This document shows, piece by piece, positions 23,297 to 31,472 of a stretch of DNA of 33,751 bases. The stretch is from NCBI RefSeq assembly GCF_021129155.1, contig NZ_JAJOMC010000053.1, positions 1-33,751 on the forward strand. The letters run 5' to 3'. Under the pieces are notes generated by a model. It did not search any database. It saw only the letters and a program-made list of their open reading frames with translations, and had not been told where the DNA came from. Positions within the stretch are counted from its first letter, which is position 1. Every line of letters starts with the position of its first letter. The position numbers and the translations under genes are program-made. Source of the DNA: Arthrobacter sp. AK04 (GTDB lineage Bacteria > Actinomycetota > Actinomycetes > Actinomycetales > Micrococcaceae).

Positions 23297-25849
23297 ATGA
23301 GTCCGCACCGTACACCCGCGCGCCTCCTGTCCGTCGCCGCCGTCGGAATTGCCCTTACCGTAGGCTGCCTCGCCGCCCCTGCATCCGCCGTCGAACGCTC
23401 TCCCAAGCCCGGCATGCCGGACGTCCAGCTGGACCACCTTGACCGCGGCCTTGTGGCTGCCAAGACGTCCGAAGGCGTCTTCTTAAGCTGGCGGCTCCTG
23501 GGCCACGAGGCCTCCGGTTCTTCCGCCACAGGCCTCACGGGCACCGACTTCAACGTTTACCGGGACGGCCAGAAACTGGCCTCTGTCACGGACAGCACCA
23601 ACTACCTGGACACCTCCGGAACCGCTGCGTCCGGCTACCAGGTGCGGGCCGTCGTCGCAGGCGTGGAAGTGGACAGCAGCGCAACCGCGACGCTATGGGG
23701 CGGCAACTTCGTTGACATCCCGCTGAAGAAACCGGCAGACGGCACCACCCCTGCCGGGCAGGCGTACACCTACAACGCCAATGACGCGTCCGTGGGGGAC
23801 GTCGACGGCGATGGCCAGTACGAATTCATCGTCAAGTGGGATCCGAACAACTCGAAAGACGTCTCCCAGGTGGGCTACACCGGCAACACCTACGTGGATA
23901 CCTACAAAGCGGACGGCACGCTGCTCCACCGCATCGACCTCGGCGTCAACATCCGTTCGGGGGCCCATTACACCCAGATGCTGGTCAACGATTTCGACGG
24001 CGACGGCCGCGCCGAAATGATGATGAAAACGGCTCCGGGAACCAAGAGCACCAGCTTCAAGGCCGACGGCAGCGTCGCTTCCGAAAACTTCATCTCGCTG
24101 CTGCAACAGGACATCGAGGCCGGCTACTCCAACTCGGACGACTACCGCATGAGCGCGGCGGACTACTACCGGCACATGGTGGAAACGTTCCAGGGCTGGA
24201 CCGAACATCCGGAGGTGAAGGCCGGCAACTGGCCCGCCACCCTGGAGGAAGCGTTCGGCACGGCGCCGAAGTACCAGTACCCCCTGTCCCAGGCTGACGC
24301 TGAAGCACTCACCGACTACTTCATGGACGTCTACGCCCCCTCGCGCAGCGCCAGGAACAACCTGCGGGCCTTCGAGGGCTTCATCGTTTCCGGCCCTGAA
24401 TACCTGACGGTGTTTGAAGGTGCGTCGGGCAAGGAACTGAAGACCGTCGCGTATGAGCCGGGCAGGCACGACGACGGACTCATGTGGGGCGACTACGCCA
24501 TGTCCCGTATTGAGCCGGGCAACAGAGTGGACCGGTTCCTTGCCGGCGTCGCGTACCTTGACGGCAAGACGCCGGCTGCGGTGTTCGCCCGCGGTTACTA
24601 CACCCGGAGCACCCTGGCCGCCTACACCTGGGACGGGTCAAACCTCGCGCCCGTGTGGAACGTCGACTCCGGTTGGACGCCCATGACCAACCCGTTCAAC
24701 GATGGCCCGCACGGCCGGGACGGCACCGATCCGGAATTCGGCACGCTTACTACACAGGGCTTCCACTCGCTCAGCGCAGCCGACGTGGACGGCGACGGCA
24801 GGCAGGAGATCGTCTACGGCTCCGCCACCATCGACGACGACGGCTCGCTGCTGTACAGCTCCTTCGACACGATGCCCGAGGGCAGTGCCACGCCTGGTGA
24901 GGAAGCCCGGCTGGGCCACGGCGACGCCATGCACGTCACGGACATAGACCCCGCCCGTCCGGGCAAGGAGATCTTCACGGTGCACGAGGGCGGCACCTAC
25001 GCCCCCTACGGCTACGCCATGCGCGACGCCGCCACCGGCGAGGTGCTCTTCGGCGCCTACTCCGGCAAGGACACCGGCCGCGGCATGATCGGCGACGTGG
25101 ACCCGGGCGTTCCCGGCATCGAGAACTGGGCCATCGGCATGCAGTCGGCCGACGGCGACAAGCTGTCCACCGCCACTCCCGGCACCAACATGAGCATCAA
25201 GTGGGCTGCGGACATGACCACGCAGATCATCAACGGCTCCGGCGAGCAGACGCCCACCATCGATGACTGGAAGCATGGCCGGCTGCTGACAGCCGAGGGG
25301 ACCCGCACCAACAACGGCACCAAGGGCACACCCAGCCTGGTGGCAGACGTGGTAGGCGACTGGCGCGAAGAAATGCTGGTCCGGACGGCTGACAGTTCGG
25401 CGCTGCGCATGTACCTGAGCACCGAGGTGACCAACCACAAGCTCTACACGCTCATGCACGATCCCCAGTACCGCGCCGAGGTTGCCCGGCAAAATACCAC
25501 CTACAACCAGCCGTCCTACACGAACTTCTACCTTGCCTCGGACATGGACTTCGCCGGCGTGCCCCTGCGCGCAGCCTGGCTCCCCGGCAGTGTGAAGGCC
25601 CTGCAGCATGTGCTTGAAGACCTGGTGGAATCAGGGGACGTGTCAGGGCCCGTGGCCAGCCAGCTGGCAGCCAGCATCAAGCAGGCGGCGGCTGCTGTCG
25701 AAGACGGCAACACCGTGAAGGCCGGGCAGGCCATCCAACGCTTCGCGGACTTCCTGACACAACAGAAGGGCCCGGATGCTGTCTCCGACACCGCACGCGT
25801 ATCCCTGCAGTACAACGCCGACAATATTCTTGGGGCATTCAAGGGCTAG
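23297..25849 (+). CDS. secreted rhamnogalacturonan lyase (PL11) with C-terminal helical module
   Basis: An 850-residue extracellular lyase of polysaccharide lyase family 11 (YesW/YesX type), which cuts the rhamnogalacturonan I backbone of pectin. A Sec signal peptide (MSPHRTPARLLSVAAVGIAL..APASA) is likely cleaved after Ala32 or so. A beta-domain follows (VQLDHLDRGLVAAKTSEGVFLSWRLLG, DFNVYRDGQKL). The propeller shows Ca-binding repeats DVDGDGQYEF, DFDGDGRAEMMMKTA, DVDGDGRQEIVYGS and DVDPGVPGIENWA, and GTKGTPSLVADVVGDWREE. The last ~85 residues (VKALQHVLEDLVESGDVSG..AGQAIQRFADFLTQQ) form a helical FIMAH-like module seen at the C-termini of secreted actinobacterial enzymes. AAAGGA is 8 nt upstream of ATG 23297. 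A LacI-type operator suggests sugar-inducible expression; the AKR 29 nt downstream may be co-transcribed. Confidence 0.92.
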   Translation: MSPHRTPARLLSVAAVGIALTVGCLAAPASAVERSPKPGMPDVQLDHLDRGLVAAKTSEGVFLSWRLLGHEASGSSATGLTGTDFNVYRDGQKLASVTDSTNYLDTSGTAASGYQVRAVVAGVEVDSSATATLWGGNFVDIPLKKPADGTTPAGQAYTYNANDASVGDVDGDGQYEFIVKWDPNNSKDVSQVGYTGNTYVDTYKADGTLLHRIDLGVNIRSGAHYTQMLVNDFDGDGRAEMMMKTAPGTKSTSFKADGSVASENFISLLQQDIEAGYSNSDDYRMSAADYYRHMVETFQGWTEHPEVKAGNWPATLEEAFGTAPKYQYPLSQADAEALTDYFMDVYAPSRSARNNLRAFEGFIVSGPEYLTVFEGASGKELKTVAYEPGRHDDGLMWGDYAMSRIEPGNRVDRFLAGVAYLDGKTPAAVFARGYYTRSTLAAYTWDGSNLAPVWNVDSGWTPMTNPFNDGPHGRDGTDPEFGTLTTQGFHSLSAADVDGDGRQEIVYGSATIDDDGSLLYSSFDTMPEGSATPGEEARLGHGDAMHVTDIDPARPGKEIFTVHEGGTYAPYGYAMRDAATGEVLFGAYSGKDTGRGMIGDVDPGVPGIENWAIGMQSADGDKLSTATPGTNMSIKWAADMTTQIINGSGEQTPTIDDWKHGRLLTAEGTRTNNGTKGTPSLVADVVGDWREEMLVRTADSSALRMYLSTEVTNHKLYTLMHDPQYRAEVARQNTTYNQPSYTNFYLASDMDFAGVPLRAAWLPGSVKALQHVLEDLVESGDVSGPVASQLAASIKQAAAAVEDGNTVKAGQAIQRFADFLTQQKGPDAVSDTARVSLQYNADNILGAFKG

Positions 25850-25878
25850 GACGCGACAATCCGGGAGAGACTGTTCCA

Positions 25879-26712
25879 ATGACACGTGCACCGCTGATCA
25901 CACTCAATGACGGCCACTCCATTCCGCAGGTGGGGCTTGGCACCTGGCCGCTGGACGATGACCAGGCGGCGACCGCCGTCGTACAAGCCCTGGAAGCCGG
26001 GTACCGGCACATCGACACTGCCGTGAAGTATGGCAACGAGCAGGGTGTGGGCAACGGCATCCGCGCCAGCGGCGTGGACCGGGACGAGCTGTTCATCACC
26101 ACCAAGCTGGACGGCCAGTTCCAGGGGAATGACCGGGCCGCAGAAGGACTCGAGGGGTCCTTGAAGCGGCTTGGACTGGATTATGTTGACCTGCTGCTGA
26201 TCCATTGGCCCCTGCCGGCGCGGGACGAATACGTTTCCACCTGGCGGACCTTCGAACGGCTTCAGGCGGAGGGGAAGGTGCGCTCCATCGGGGTCTCCAA
26301 CTTCAAGCGTGCCCACCTGGAACGGCTGATGGCTGAAACCGACGTTGTTCCCGCCCTCAACCAGATTCAGCTGTCCCCGGCAATAACCCGGACCGCTGAG
26401 CGGGACTTCCATAAGGAGCACGGCATCATCACCGAGTCCTACAGCCCGCTGGGCGGCTCCGGGGCTGGCCTGCTCGGCGCTCCCATCCTGTCCCAGCTCG
26501 GCGAAAAGCACGGGAAGACGCCTGGTCAGCTGGTCCTTCGGTGGCACGTCCAGAACGGAATTGTAACGATTCCGAAAACAGCCAATCCGGAGCGGATGAG
26601 GGAAAACCTGGATATCTTCGATTTCACCCTGGATCCGCAGGATCTAGCGGAATTGGCTATCCTCGATGAGGGGCCCGATGCGGGCAACGACTCAGACGTA
26701 ACGGGGCACTAA
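25879..26712 (+). CDS. aldo/keto reductase (AKR5-type)
   Basis: A 277-residue aldo/keto reductase related to the one at 20209. Catalytic residues are Asp46 (HIDTA), Tyr51 (VKYGNE), Lys76 (ITTKL) and His109 (LIHWP). GVSNFKRAHLE and IPKTANPERMREN are present. It uses SPAITRTAERDFHKEHGI where the other copy has HPSYQQAPLAAKCRELGI. GGGAGAG lies ~10 nt upstream of ATG 25879. It follows the PL11 gene by 29 nt in the same direction, so a role in reducing pectin-derived sugars or aldehydes is possible, though the family is broad. A weak terminator follows. Confidence 0.9.
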   Translation: MTRAPLITLNDGHSIPQVGLGTWPLDDDQAATAVVQALEAGYRHIDTAVKYGNEQGVGNGIRASGVDRDELFITTKLDGQFQGNDRAAEGLEGSLKRLGLDYVDLLLIHWPLPARDEYVSTWRTFERLQAEGKVRSIGVSNFKRAHLERLMAETDVVPALNQIQLSPAITRTAERDFHKEHGIITESYSPLGGSGAGLLGAPILSQLGEKHGKTPGQLVLRWHVQNGIVTIPKTANPERMRENLDIFDFTLDPQDLAELAILDEGPDAGNDSDVTGH

Positions 26713-26739
26713 ACCGCCCTGAAATGGGTTTTTTCTTCC
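26710..26739 (+). terminator. intrinsic terminator-like site after the third AKR
   Basis: CCC-TGAAAT-GGG flanked by AAA and TTT forms a weak stem with a bulge, followed by a run of T (TTTTTTCTT) directly after the stop codon. Confidence 0.45.
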
Positions 26740-26758
26740 AACCGGGGTTGGCAAATAG

Positions 26759-26783
26759 ATAGTAAGCATGATTACTATTGAGG
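26759..26783. promoter_or_regulatory. palindrome ATAGTAA-GCATGA-TTACTAT upstream of GlsB
   Basis: A perfect 7-bp inverted repeat, followed by TGAGG, about 70 nt before the GlsB start. The string TAGTAAGCATGnTTA also occurs at 11095. A CTCCGG-GAT-CCGGAG hairpin (26800-26814) follows in the leader. Confidence 0.5.
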
Positions 26784-26844
26784 CAGAAGGATGAAGTGTC
26801 TCCGGGATCCGGAGGCCTCCTTTACTTAGGAAGAGGAACAAAAA

Positions 26845-27111
26845 ATGGGATTCATTGCATTTCTAATTCTCGGACTTATTGCTGGCGCGATCGCTAAGGC
26901 GATCCTCCCGGGCCGCCAGGGTGGCGGCTGGGTCATCACCCTGGTCCTCGGCGTCGTTGGAGCACTCCTCGGCGGCTGGATCGGCGGAATGATCTTTGGC
27001 ACCGGACTGCAGGAGTTCTTCTCCCTGCAGACGTGGCTGCTGGCCATCGGCGGTGCGCTTATCGTGCTGCTGGTATACGGCATGGTCACCAAGCGTGGCG
27101 CACGCAGCTAA
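26845..27111 (+). CDS. GlsB/YeaQ/YmgE family stress response membrane protein
   Basis: An 88-residue protein with three hydrophobic helices and the family's conserved start IAFLILGLIAGAIAKAILPGRQGGGWVITLVLGVVGALLGGWIGGMIFG. These small inner-membrane proteins belong to the transglycosylase-associated group and are often induced by general stress. GGAAGAGGAAC precedes ATG 26845. A palindrome shared with another gene in this window lies upstream, and a strong terminator follows. Confidence 0.93.
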   Translation: MGFIAFLILGLIAGAIAKAILPGRQGGGWVITLVLGVVGALLGGWIGGMIFGTGLQEFFSLQTWLLAIGGALIVLLVYGMVTKRGARS

Positions 27112-27131
27112 CTGACGCGCCAGCCAGGAGA

Positions 27132-27166
27132 GCCGGCCTGGGGACAACATCCCCGGGCCGGTTTTT
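27132..27166 (+). terminator. strong rho-independent terminator
   Basis: CCGGCC-T-GGGGA pairs with TCCCC-G-GGCCGG around CAACA, followed by TTTTT. It ends the GlsB transcript. Confidence 0.85.
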
Positions 27167-27222
27167 CCATCTCCCGGCCTCTCTGGCCGGAACTGAACCT
27201 TCTCAGGGAGCAGGACCTCATC

Positions 27223-27708
27223 ATGAAAAACAAACTTCTTTTGGGCGTGGGAATTGCCGCCGGATACGTGCTCGGATCACGGTCGGGCCGGGCAGCGTAC
27301 GACAAACTCAAAGCTCGCGCCGCGGGCATCTGGGACAGCAAGCCGGTGCAGGACAAGGTTGCTGTTGCCACGGAGACCATCAAGGAAAAGGCTCCTGAAG
27401 TCGCGGACCAGTTGACTGAGGCGGCCCGCCGGGCAGGCACAGTCATTGGGTCCGCAATGCACCGCGAGGGCGCGGCCGGTGACAAGAAGTCCTCAACGTC
27501 CGACGACGCCGCAACAGCGGGTGCTGCCAGCACCGGCGCTGCGGGTACTTCGGGCGGTTTGGGTACGACTGGTACCGGCGCCGCTGGTACCGGTGCTGCT
27601 GGTACCTCGGGCAGTGGCGACCTTGGCGGGGACCACATCCCCGCCCACAGCACACACCCGGAAACGCACAATCTCGGCACCTCGGACGAGACCGGTTCGA
27701 AGTCCTGA
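27223..27708 (+). CDS. YtxH-like small membrane-anchored protein with low-complexity tail
   Basis: A 161-residue protein. The N-terminal GVGIAAGYVLGSRSGRAAYDKLKARA is a glycine-zipper membrane/anchor helix as in YtxH-like proteins, followed by an amphipathic helix (residues ~45-80: DKVAVATETIKEKAPEVADQ). From about residue 90 it is Ala/Gly/Thr/Ser-rich with GAAGTGAAGTSG repeats and ends in a hydrophilic tail. CAGGGAGCAGGA precedes ATG 27223. Its function is unknown; family members are linked to envelope stress. The tail is repetitive at DNA level too (GGTACC-type units around 27545-27610). Confidence 0.7.
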   Translation: MKNKLLLGVGIAAGYVLGSRSGRAAYDKLKARAAGIWDSKPVQDKVAVATETIKEKAPEVADQLTEAARRAGTVIGSAMHREGAAGDKKSSTSDDAATAGAASTGAAGTSGGLGTTGTGAAGTGAAGTSGSGDLGGDHIPAHSTHPETHNLGTSDETGSKS

Positions 27709-27890
27709 CAGGCCGCTCGTACGGCTTGCGGCAGAGCGGTTCCCGCTTGACAACGTAATCACCGCTTTCGTGTGCTACAACTGAATGGCTTTGCTGGCCG
27801 TCGCGATCCTTGGGGGACGCGGCGGCCAGCGGCGTCTTAACACCTCAGCCGGTAACCAGCACTACAGAGGGTCGCCAACACGGCTCCCCG

Positions 27891-27939
27891 TGTGGATAAC
27901 CCCGCCCAGGCTGGCTCCCGGCTTCCCGTGTTATCCACA
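27891..27939. promoter_or_regulatory. two perfect DnaA boxes in inverted orientation
   Basis: TGTGGATAA (27891-27899) and TTATCCACA (27931-27939) are exact, oppositely oriented copies of the bacterial DnaA box, 31 nt apart, in the 282-nt gap before the DUF222/HNH gene. Each is embedded in a shared CCCGTGT context. They could bind DnaA or form a hairpin in the leader transcript. Confidence 0.6.
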
Positions 27940-27990
27940 TAGCCGCTCTAGCCGGCCCTTTCTGTCAGTGGTCTTTGGCAGAGTTGACCC

Positions 27991-30567
27991 ATGAAGGTGC
28001 TTGGGAACCAGCTTGGAGAGTTCGGCGGTTATGCCGCCCTGCTCTCCAACGCAGGTTCCCTCGCTCCACCTGATAAAGCTAAAACAACAGGCCACCGGCC
28101 TGCGTCAGGCACCCGGACTATTGCCCCCAGCCAGTGCTCTGCAGTAACTGGCGAATGTAGTCTTGCTCCTGCCGCCGGGCCCGTCTCAGCCCGCCTCTAT
28201 GAAGTCGTAGGCGAGGGCACTGTGAATCCCCCGGATCCCGTTTCGCTCCCCGCGCCGGCTGGTGACGATGCATCCGGACGTGTCGAGGAAACAGGTGGAC
28301 TGCCGCGAGCCGGGCTGGCTGAAATCGGGAGCCTCCTCAATGCTGCGGCGCTGGCCGCTCCGGATGCTCTTGCAATGGCCGGCTATGTTGAGGCTTCTGA
28401 CTTCGCCGGCCAGGTTGAGGACCTCGCCCGGAGTGTTGAATGCCTGCAGCTACTCGCTGCCGGCGCGGTGGACCGTACCCGAAGCGAAGCAATCATCGCC
28501 GCGGCTGCCGCCCGGTCCGCCCGATCCCGGGGCTGGGTCACCGGGTGGGAGAACGGCGTCGAAATACTCAATGAGACAGACGCCGGCTGGCCGGGCCGGG
28601 CCACACCGGGGGAGGCGGAGCCCAGCGAACCGAAACCCGGCGACCCGACACCCAGCGACCAGACACCCAGCGCAGCCACTGCTGCTCATGGCGTTGTCAC
28701 TGCCGGTGCGGGTACCGGGACGAGGGGCGGAGTGCCGGTCGTTACTTCGCCGGCCGACGACGGGTGCAGGAACACCGCGGAGTTCCTCCGCCTCCGGCTC
28801 AGGATTCCCCTGCGCGAGGCCCGCCGCCGCCTCGCACTTGCCCACCAGGCCCTGCCCGGCACCAGCCTCACCGGCGAACCCCTTCCACCGGCCCTGCCAC
28901 ATCTCGCGTGCGCCCTTGCCCCGGTACCCAACCCACTTTCAGCTGGGCCAGCCGATGACGCAGCGACTCCTGAGGAAACAGCCGCGGACACGCCCAAAGA
29001 CACGACTGAGGGCACGAACGGGGACTCGCCCGTGGCCGTCGCTTCAGCGCCCGTAGTGTCCTCCTACGCCGGGACGATCATCACTGCTGCGCTGGACCGG
29101 ATCCGGCATCACACCACTCCGGATGTCCTGGACCGGATTGAACATGACCTCACCGCCGCCGCGGCCGCCGCCGATCCCGACTTCGTAGCCCGGTTGGCCC
29201 AGCGCTGGGCCGAGACCATCGACGCCGACGGCACCGAACCCACCGAGGAAGCCCTCCGCCACACCCAGGGCGCGTTCATCCGCAAACCCCGCCACGGCCT
29301 GCACCGCCTCGAAATCTTCGCCACCACCGACCAGTACGAACACCTCCTCACGGTCATGAACGCCGCCACCAACCCCCGCACCTCCGTCCCCAACGGTCCC
29401 GGCGTACCCAACGGCGTTTGCGGCGACACCAACGCCGGTTTGGGTCCAGGTACCGGGAGAGACTCCGACGCCGGCGGCGGCACCGGGGTTGGAAGTTGCA
29501 GTACAAGGGACATAGTCATCGGCGCCGTTAGCGGAGACGGAAGTGGGTCCGCGCAGGACTCTGCTTGGCACGACGCCGGCCCTGGGTGCGGCTGGGACCT
29601 GGAACGCCGCACCCGCCCCCAAAAACAACTGGATGGCATTATCAGCGCCGTCAAAGCAGGGCTCACCACCAATGCCCTGCCAATCACCGGCGGCAACCGG
29701 CCCCAGATCATTGCCACCATCAACTACAAGGACCTTTTTCCAAACCGCCGCGACCCCTCTGGCGGTCTGGAATCAGGCCCGCGCGGCGCAGGCGGGGGTA
29801 GCGCAGGCACCGGCACCGGCAGCGTTATGGACCCAAGCAGGGACGCAGGCGCGGACACCGTTATGAACGCAGGCGCAGGCGCAGGCACCGGTATCGACGC
29901 AAGCACGCACACAGTTACAGGCGCAGGCACCGGTATCGACGCAAGCATGCACACAGCTGCAGGCGCAGGCACCGGTATCGACGCAAGCATGCACACAGTT
30001 GCGGGCGTCGGCAGCGGCACTGGCACCCGCACGGACCTAAACACTGCGACCGGAACAGCACCCGGTTCCGCGTCGGGGAACTTCGTCTTTACCGGGCCAG
30101 TGGCCGTCGCTACCCTGCGCAAAATGGCCTGCGACGCCGACATCATCCCCGCTGTCCTGGGCAGCCACGGCGAAATCCTGGACCTCGGACGCAAAACCCG
30201 CCTCTTTACCCCGGCCCAGCGGCTCGCCCTCACTGCCCGCGACCAAGGTTGCACCTTCCCCAACTGCACCATTCCCGCACCGTGGTGCGAAGCCCACCAC
30301 ATCACCTACTGGTCAGACGGCGGACCCACATCCACCAGCAACGGCGCACTTCTCTGCTCAGCGCACCACCACCTCATCCACAAAGAACAATGGACCATCA
30401 CCACCCGCCACGGCACACCCTGGTACACACCCCCGAAACACATCGACCCCCACCAAAAGCCCCAACAAAACGACTACTTCAGGCCACCCCCGCCCCGCGA
30501 ACACAGCGGGAGTGAGAAGACTCCAAGCCGTGATCTGTTCTATACGCCAGGCGGCGAAGATGCGTGA
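27991..30567 (+). CDS. DUF222 and HNH endonuclease domain protein (13E12 repeat family-like)
   Basis: An 858-residue protein of the large actinobacterial DUF222-HNH family, related to mycobacterial 13E12 repeat proteins. The helical DUF222 part includes EVEASDF..LARSVECLQLLAAGAVDRTRSEA and, further on, LRLRIPLREARRRLALAHQAL, HTTPDVLDRIEHDLTAAAA and FIRKPRHGLHRLEIFATTDQYEHL. The C-terminal HNH nuclease (about residues 750-805) has CTFPNC..PAPWCEAHHITYWSDGGPTSTSNGALLC and HHHLIH. Several Ala/Gly/Thr/Pro-rich linkers interrupt the protein, including three in-frame 14-residue repeats (near 29878-30003), which make it longer than usual. ATG 27991 has only a weak RBS. Families of this type are highly copied and variable; whether they cut DNA in vivo and why is unclear. 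Confidence 0.9.
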   Translation: MKVLGNQLGEFGGYAALLSNAGSLAPPDKAKTTGHRPASGTRTIAPSQCSAVTGECSLAPAAGPVSARLYEVVGEGTVNPPDPVSLPAPAGDDASGRVEETGGLPRAGLAEIGSLLNAAALAAPDALAMAGYVEASDFAGQVEDLARSVECLQLLAAGAVDRTRSEAIIAAAAARSARSRGWVTGWENGVEILNETDAGWPGRATPGEAEPSEPKPGDPTPSDQTPSAATAAHGVVTAGAGTGTRGGVPVVTSPADDGCRNTAEFLRLRLRIPLREARRRLALAHQALPGTSLTGEPLPPALPHLACALAPVPNPLSAGPADDAATPEETAADTPKDTTEGTNGDSPVAVASAPVVSSYAGTIITAALDRIRHHTTPDVLDRIEHDLTAAAAAADPDFVARLAQRWAETIDADGTEPTEEALRHTQGAFIRKPRHGLHRLEIFATTDQYEHLLTVMNAATNPRTSVPNGPGVPNGVCGDTNAGLGPGTGRDSDAGGGTGVGSCSTRDIVIGAVSGDGSGSAQDSAWHDAGPGCGWDLERRTRPQKQLDGIISAVKAGLTTNALPITGGNRPQIIATINYKDLFPNRRDPSGGLESGPRGAGGGSAGTGTGSVMDPSRDAGADTVMNAGAGAGTGIDASTHTVTGAGTGIDASMHTAAGAGTGIDASMHTVAGVGSGTGTRTDLNTATGTAPGSASGNFVFTGPVAVATLRKMACDADIIPAVLGSHGEILDLGRKTRLFTPAQRLALTARDQGCTFPNCTIPAPWCEAHHITYWSDGGPTSTSNGALLCSAHHHLIHKEQWTITTRHGTPWYTPPKHIDPHQKPQQNDYFRPPPPREHSGSEKTPSRDLFYTPGGEDA
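29878..30003 (+). repeat. three 42-bp in-frame tandem repeats in the HNH gene
   Basis: Units at 29878-29919, 29920-29961 and 29962-30003 encode GAGTGIDAS-THTVT, GAGTGIDAS-MHTAA and GAGTGIDAS-MHTVA. The DNA units are almost identical, which suggests recent expansion. Copy-number change keeps the frame. Confidence 0.9.
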
Positions 30568-30755
30568 TTCCCGATATTGTCTTTCTCGGTATTCCTCCCA
30601 ACGACACACTCAGCGCCTTCACGGAGGTTGCCGGGTTCACGCGCACGCCGCCGAAAGAGACTCGACGGCAGCGGCGCCTCCCGTCTCATCCGGGCAGCCG
30701 CTGGCACGTCGGCTTCGTATGAGCGCCACCAATTAACGCCAGCCGAAAGGGTTCC

Positions 30756-31406
30756 ATGACGACACCGACGAGCGAGCACTTGTGGGCGCTGGCCCACACT
30801 GAGCGGGCCGCGCTGGCAAAGGACCTCTCTGGGCTCAGCCCGGAGCAATGGAAGCATCGCAGTCTCTGTGCGCAGTGGGACGTTGAGCAGGTTCTCGCCC
30901 ATCTCACGGCCGCAGCCAGCCTGAACCAGTGGCAGTGGTTCCGCAGCATACTGGGCGCGCGTTTCCGGCCCGATGTCCACAATCAGCGCAGGCTGGCCGA
31001 GCACCGCGGCAGGACACCTGCCGAGACCCTCGAGCGCTTCCGCGCGGTAATCGGGAGTACCACGGCGCCCTCAAGCCACACTGCGGCCTACCTCGGCGAA
31101 GTCGTCGTGCATGCCCAGGACATCCGCCAGCCGCTGGGACTTCCCCGGACACCCAGCATCGAGGCTTTGACCTTCGTGGCGGAGTTTTTTGCCGAACGCG
31201 ACTTCACCGTGGACAGCCGCACAAGCATCGCCGGCCTGGAATTGCGCGCTGACGACGGACCATTTGCAACGGGCACCGGACCGCTGATCACTGGTTCGAC
31301 GCTCGCCCTGGTGATGTCCATGGCTGGCCGTAAACCTTACGTGGGCGAGCTCGCGGGACCCGGTTTGCCTATCCTCCAGTCGCGGATCCAGGGCACCACA
31401 CCCTGA
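30756..31406 (+). CDS. maleylpyruvate isomerase family mycothiol-dependent/DinB-like protein
   Basis: A 216-residue protein of the actinobacterial TIGR03083 family (DinB-like four-helix fold, mycothiol-dependent metalloenzymes). The likely metal site is His49 (VLAHLTAA), Glu115 and His119 (GEVVVHAQDIRQPL), matching the spacing of the mycothiol-dependent maleylpyruvate isomerase. LCAQWDVEQVLAHL is the usual start of the binding helix. AAAGGG precedes ATG 30756. Substrates of most members are unknown; they are thought to transfer or exchange thiols. It is convergent with the PrmC-related gene (66 nt gap). Confidence 0.88.
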   Translation: MTTPTSEHLWALAHTERAALAKDLSGLSPEQWKHRSLCAQWDVEQVLAHLTAAASLNQWQWFRSILGARFRPDVHNQRRLAEHRGRTPAETLERFRAVIGSTTAPSSHTAAYLGEVVVHAQDIRQPLGLPRTPSIEALTFVAEFFAERDFTVDSRTSIAGLELRADDGPFATGTGPLITGSTLALVMSMAGRKPYVGELAGPGLPILQSRIQGTTP

Positions 31407-31472
31407 CCTGCCTCCGACCACGGCCAGGACCAGGGCCAGGGCTTGGACAAGACAGTACAAGCGCACTTGGCA

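Noticed and set aside
27741..27785. Possible promoter TTGACA ... TACAAC upstream of the HNH gene
   Set aside because: The spacing is about 23 nt, too long for a normal -35/-10 pair.
27785..27994. 69-residue open frame before the HNH gene
   Set aside because: It has no RBS, its sequence looks random, and it covers the DnaA boxes.
29878..30003. 42-bp repeats considered as a CRISPR array
   Set aside because: The units are directly adjacent without spacers and are in frame within a protein-coding gene.
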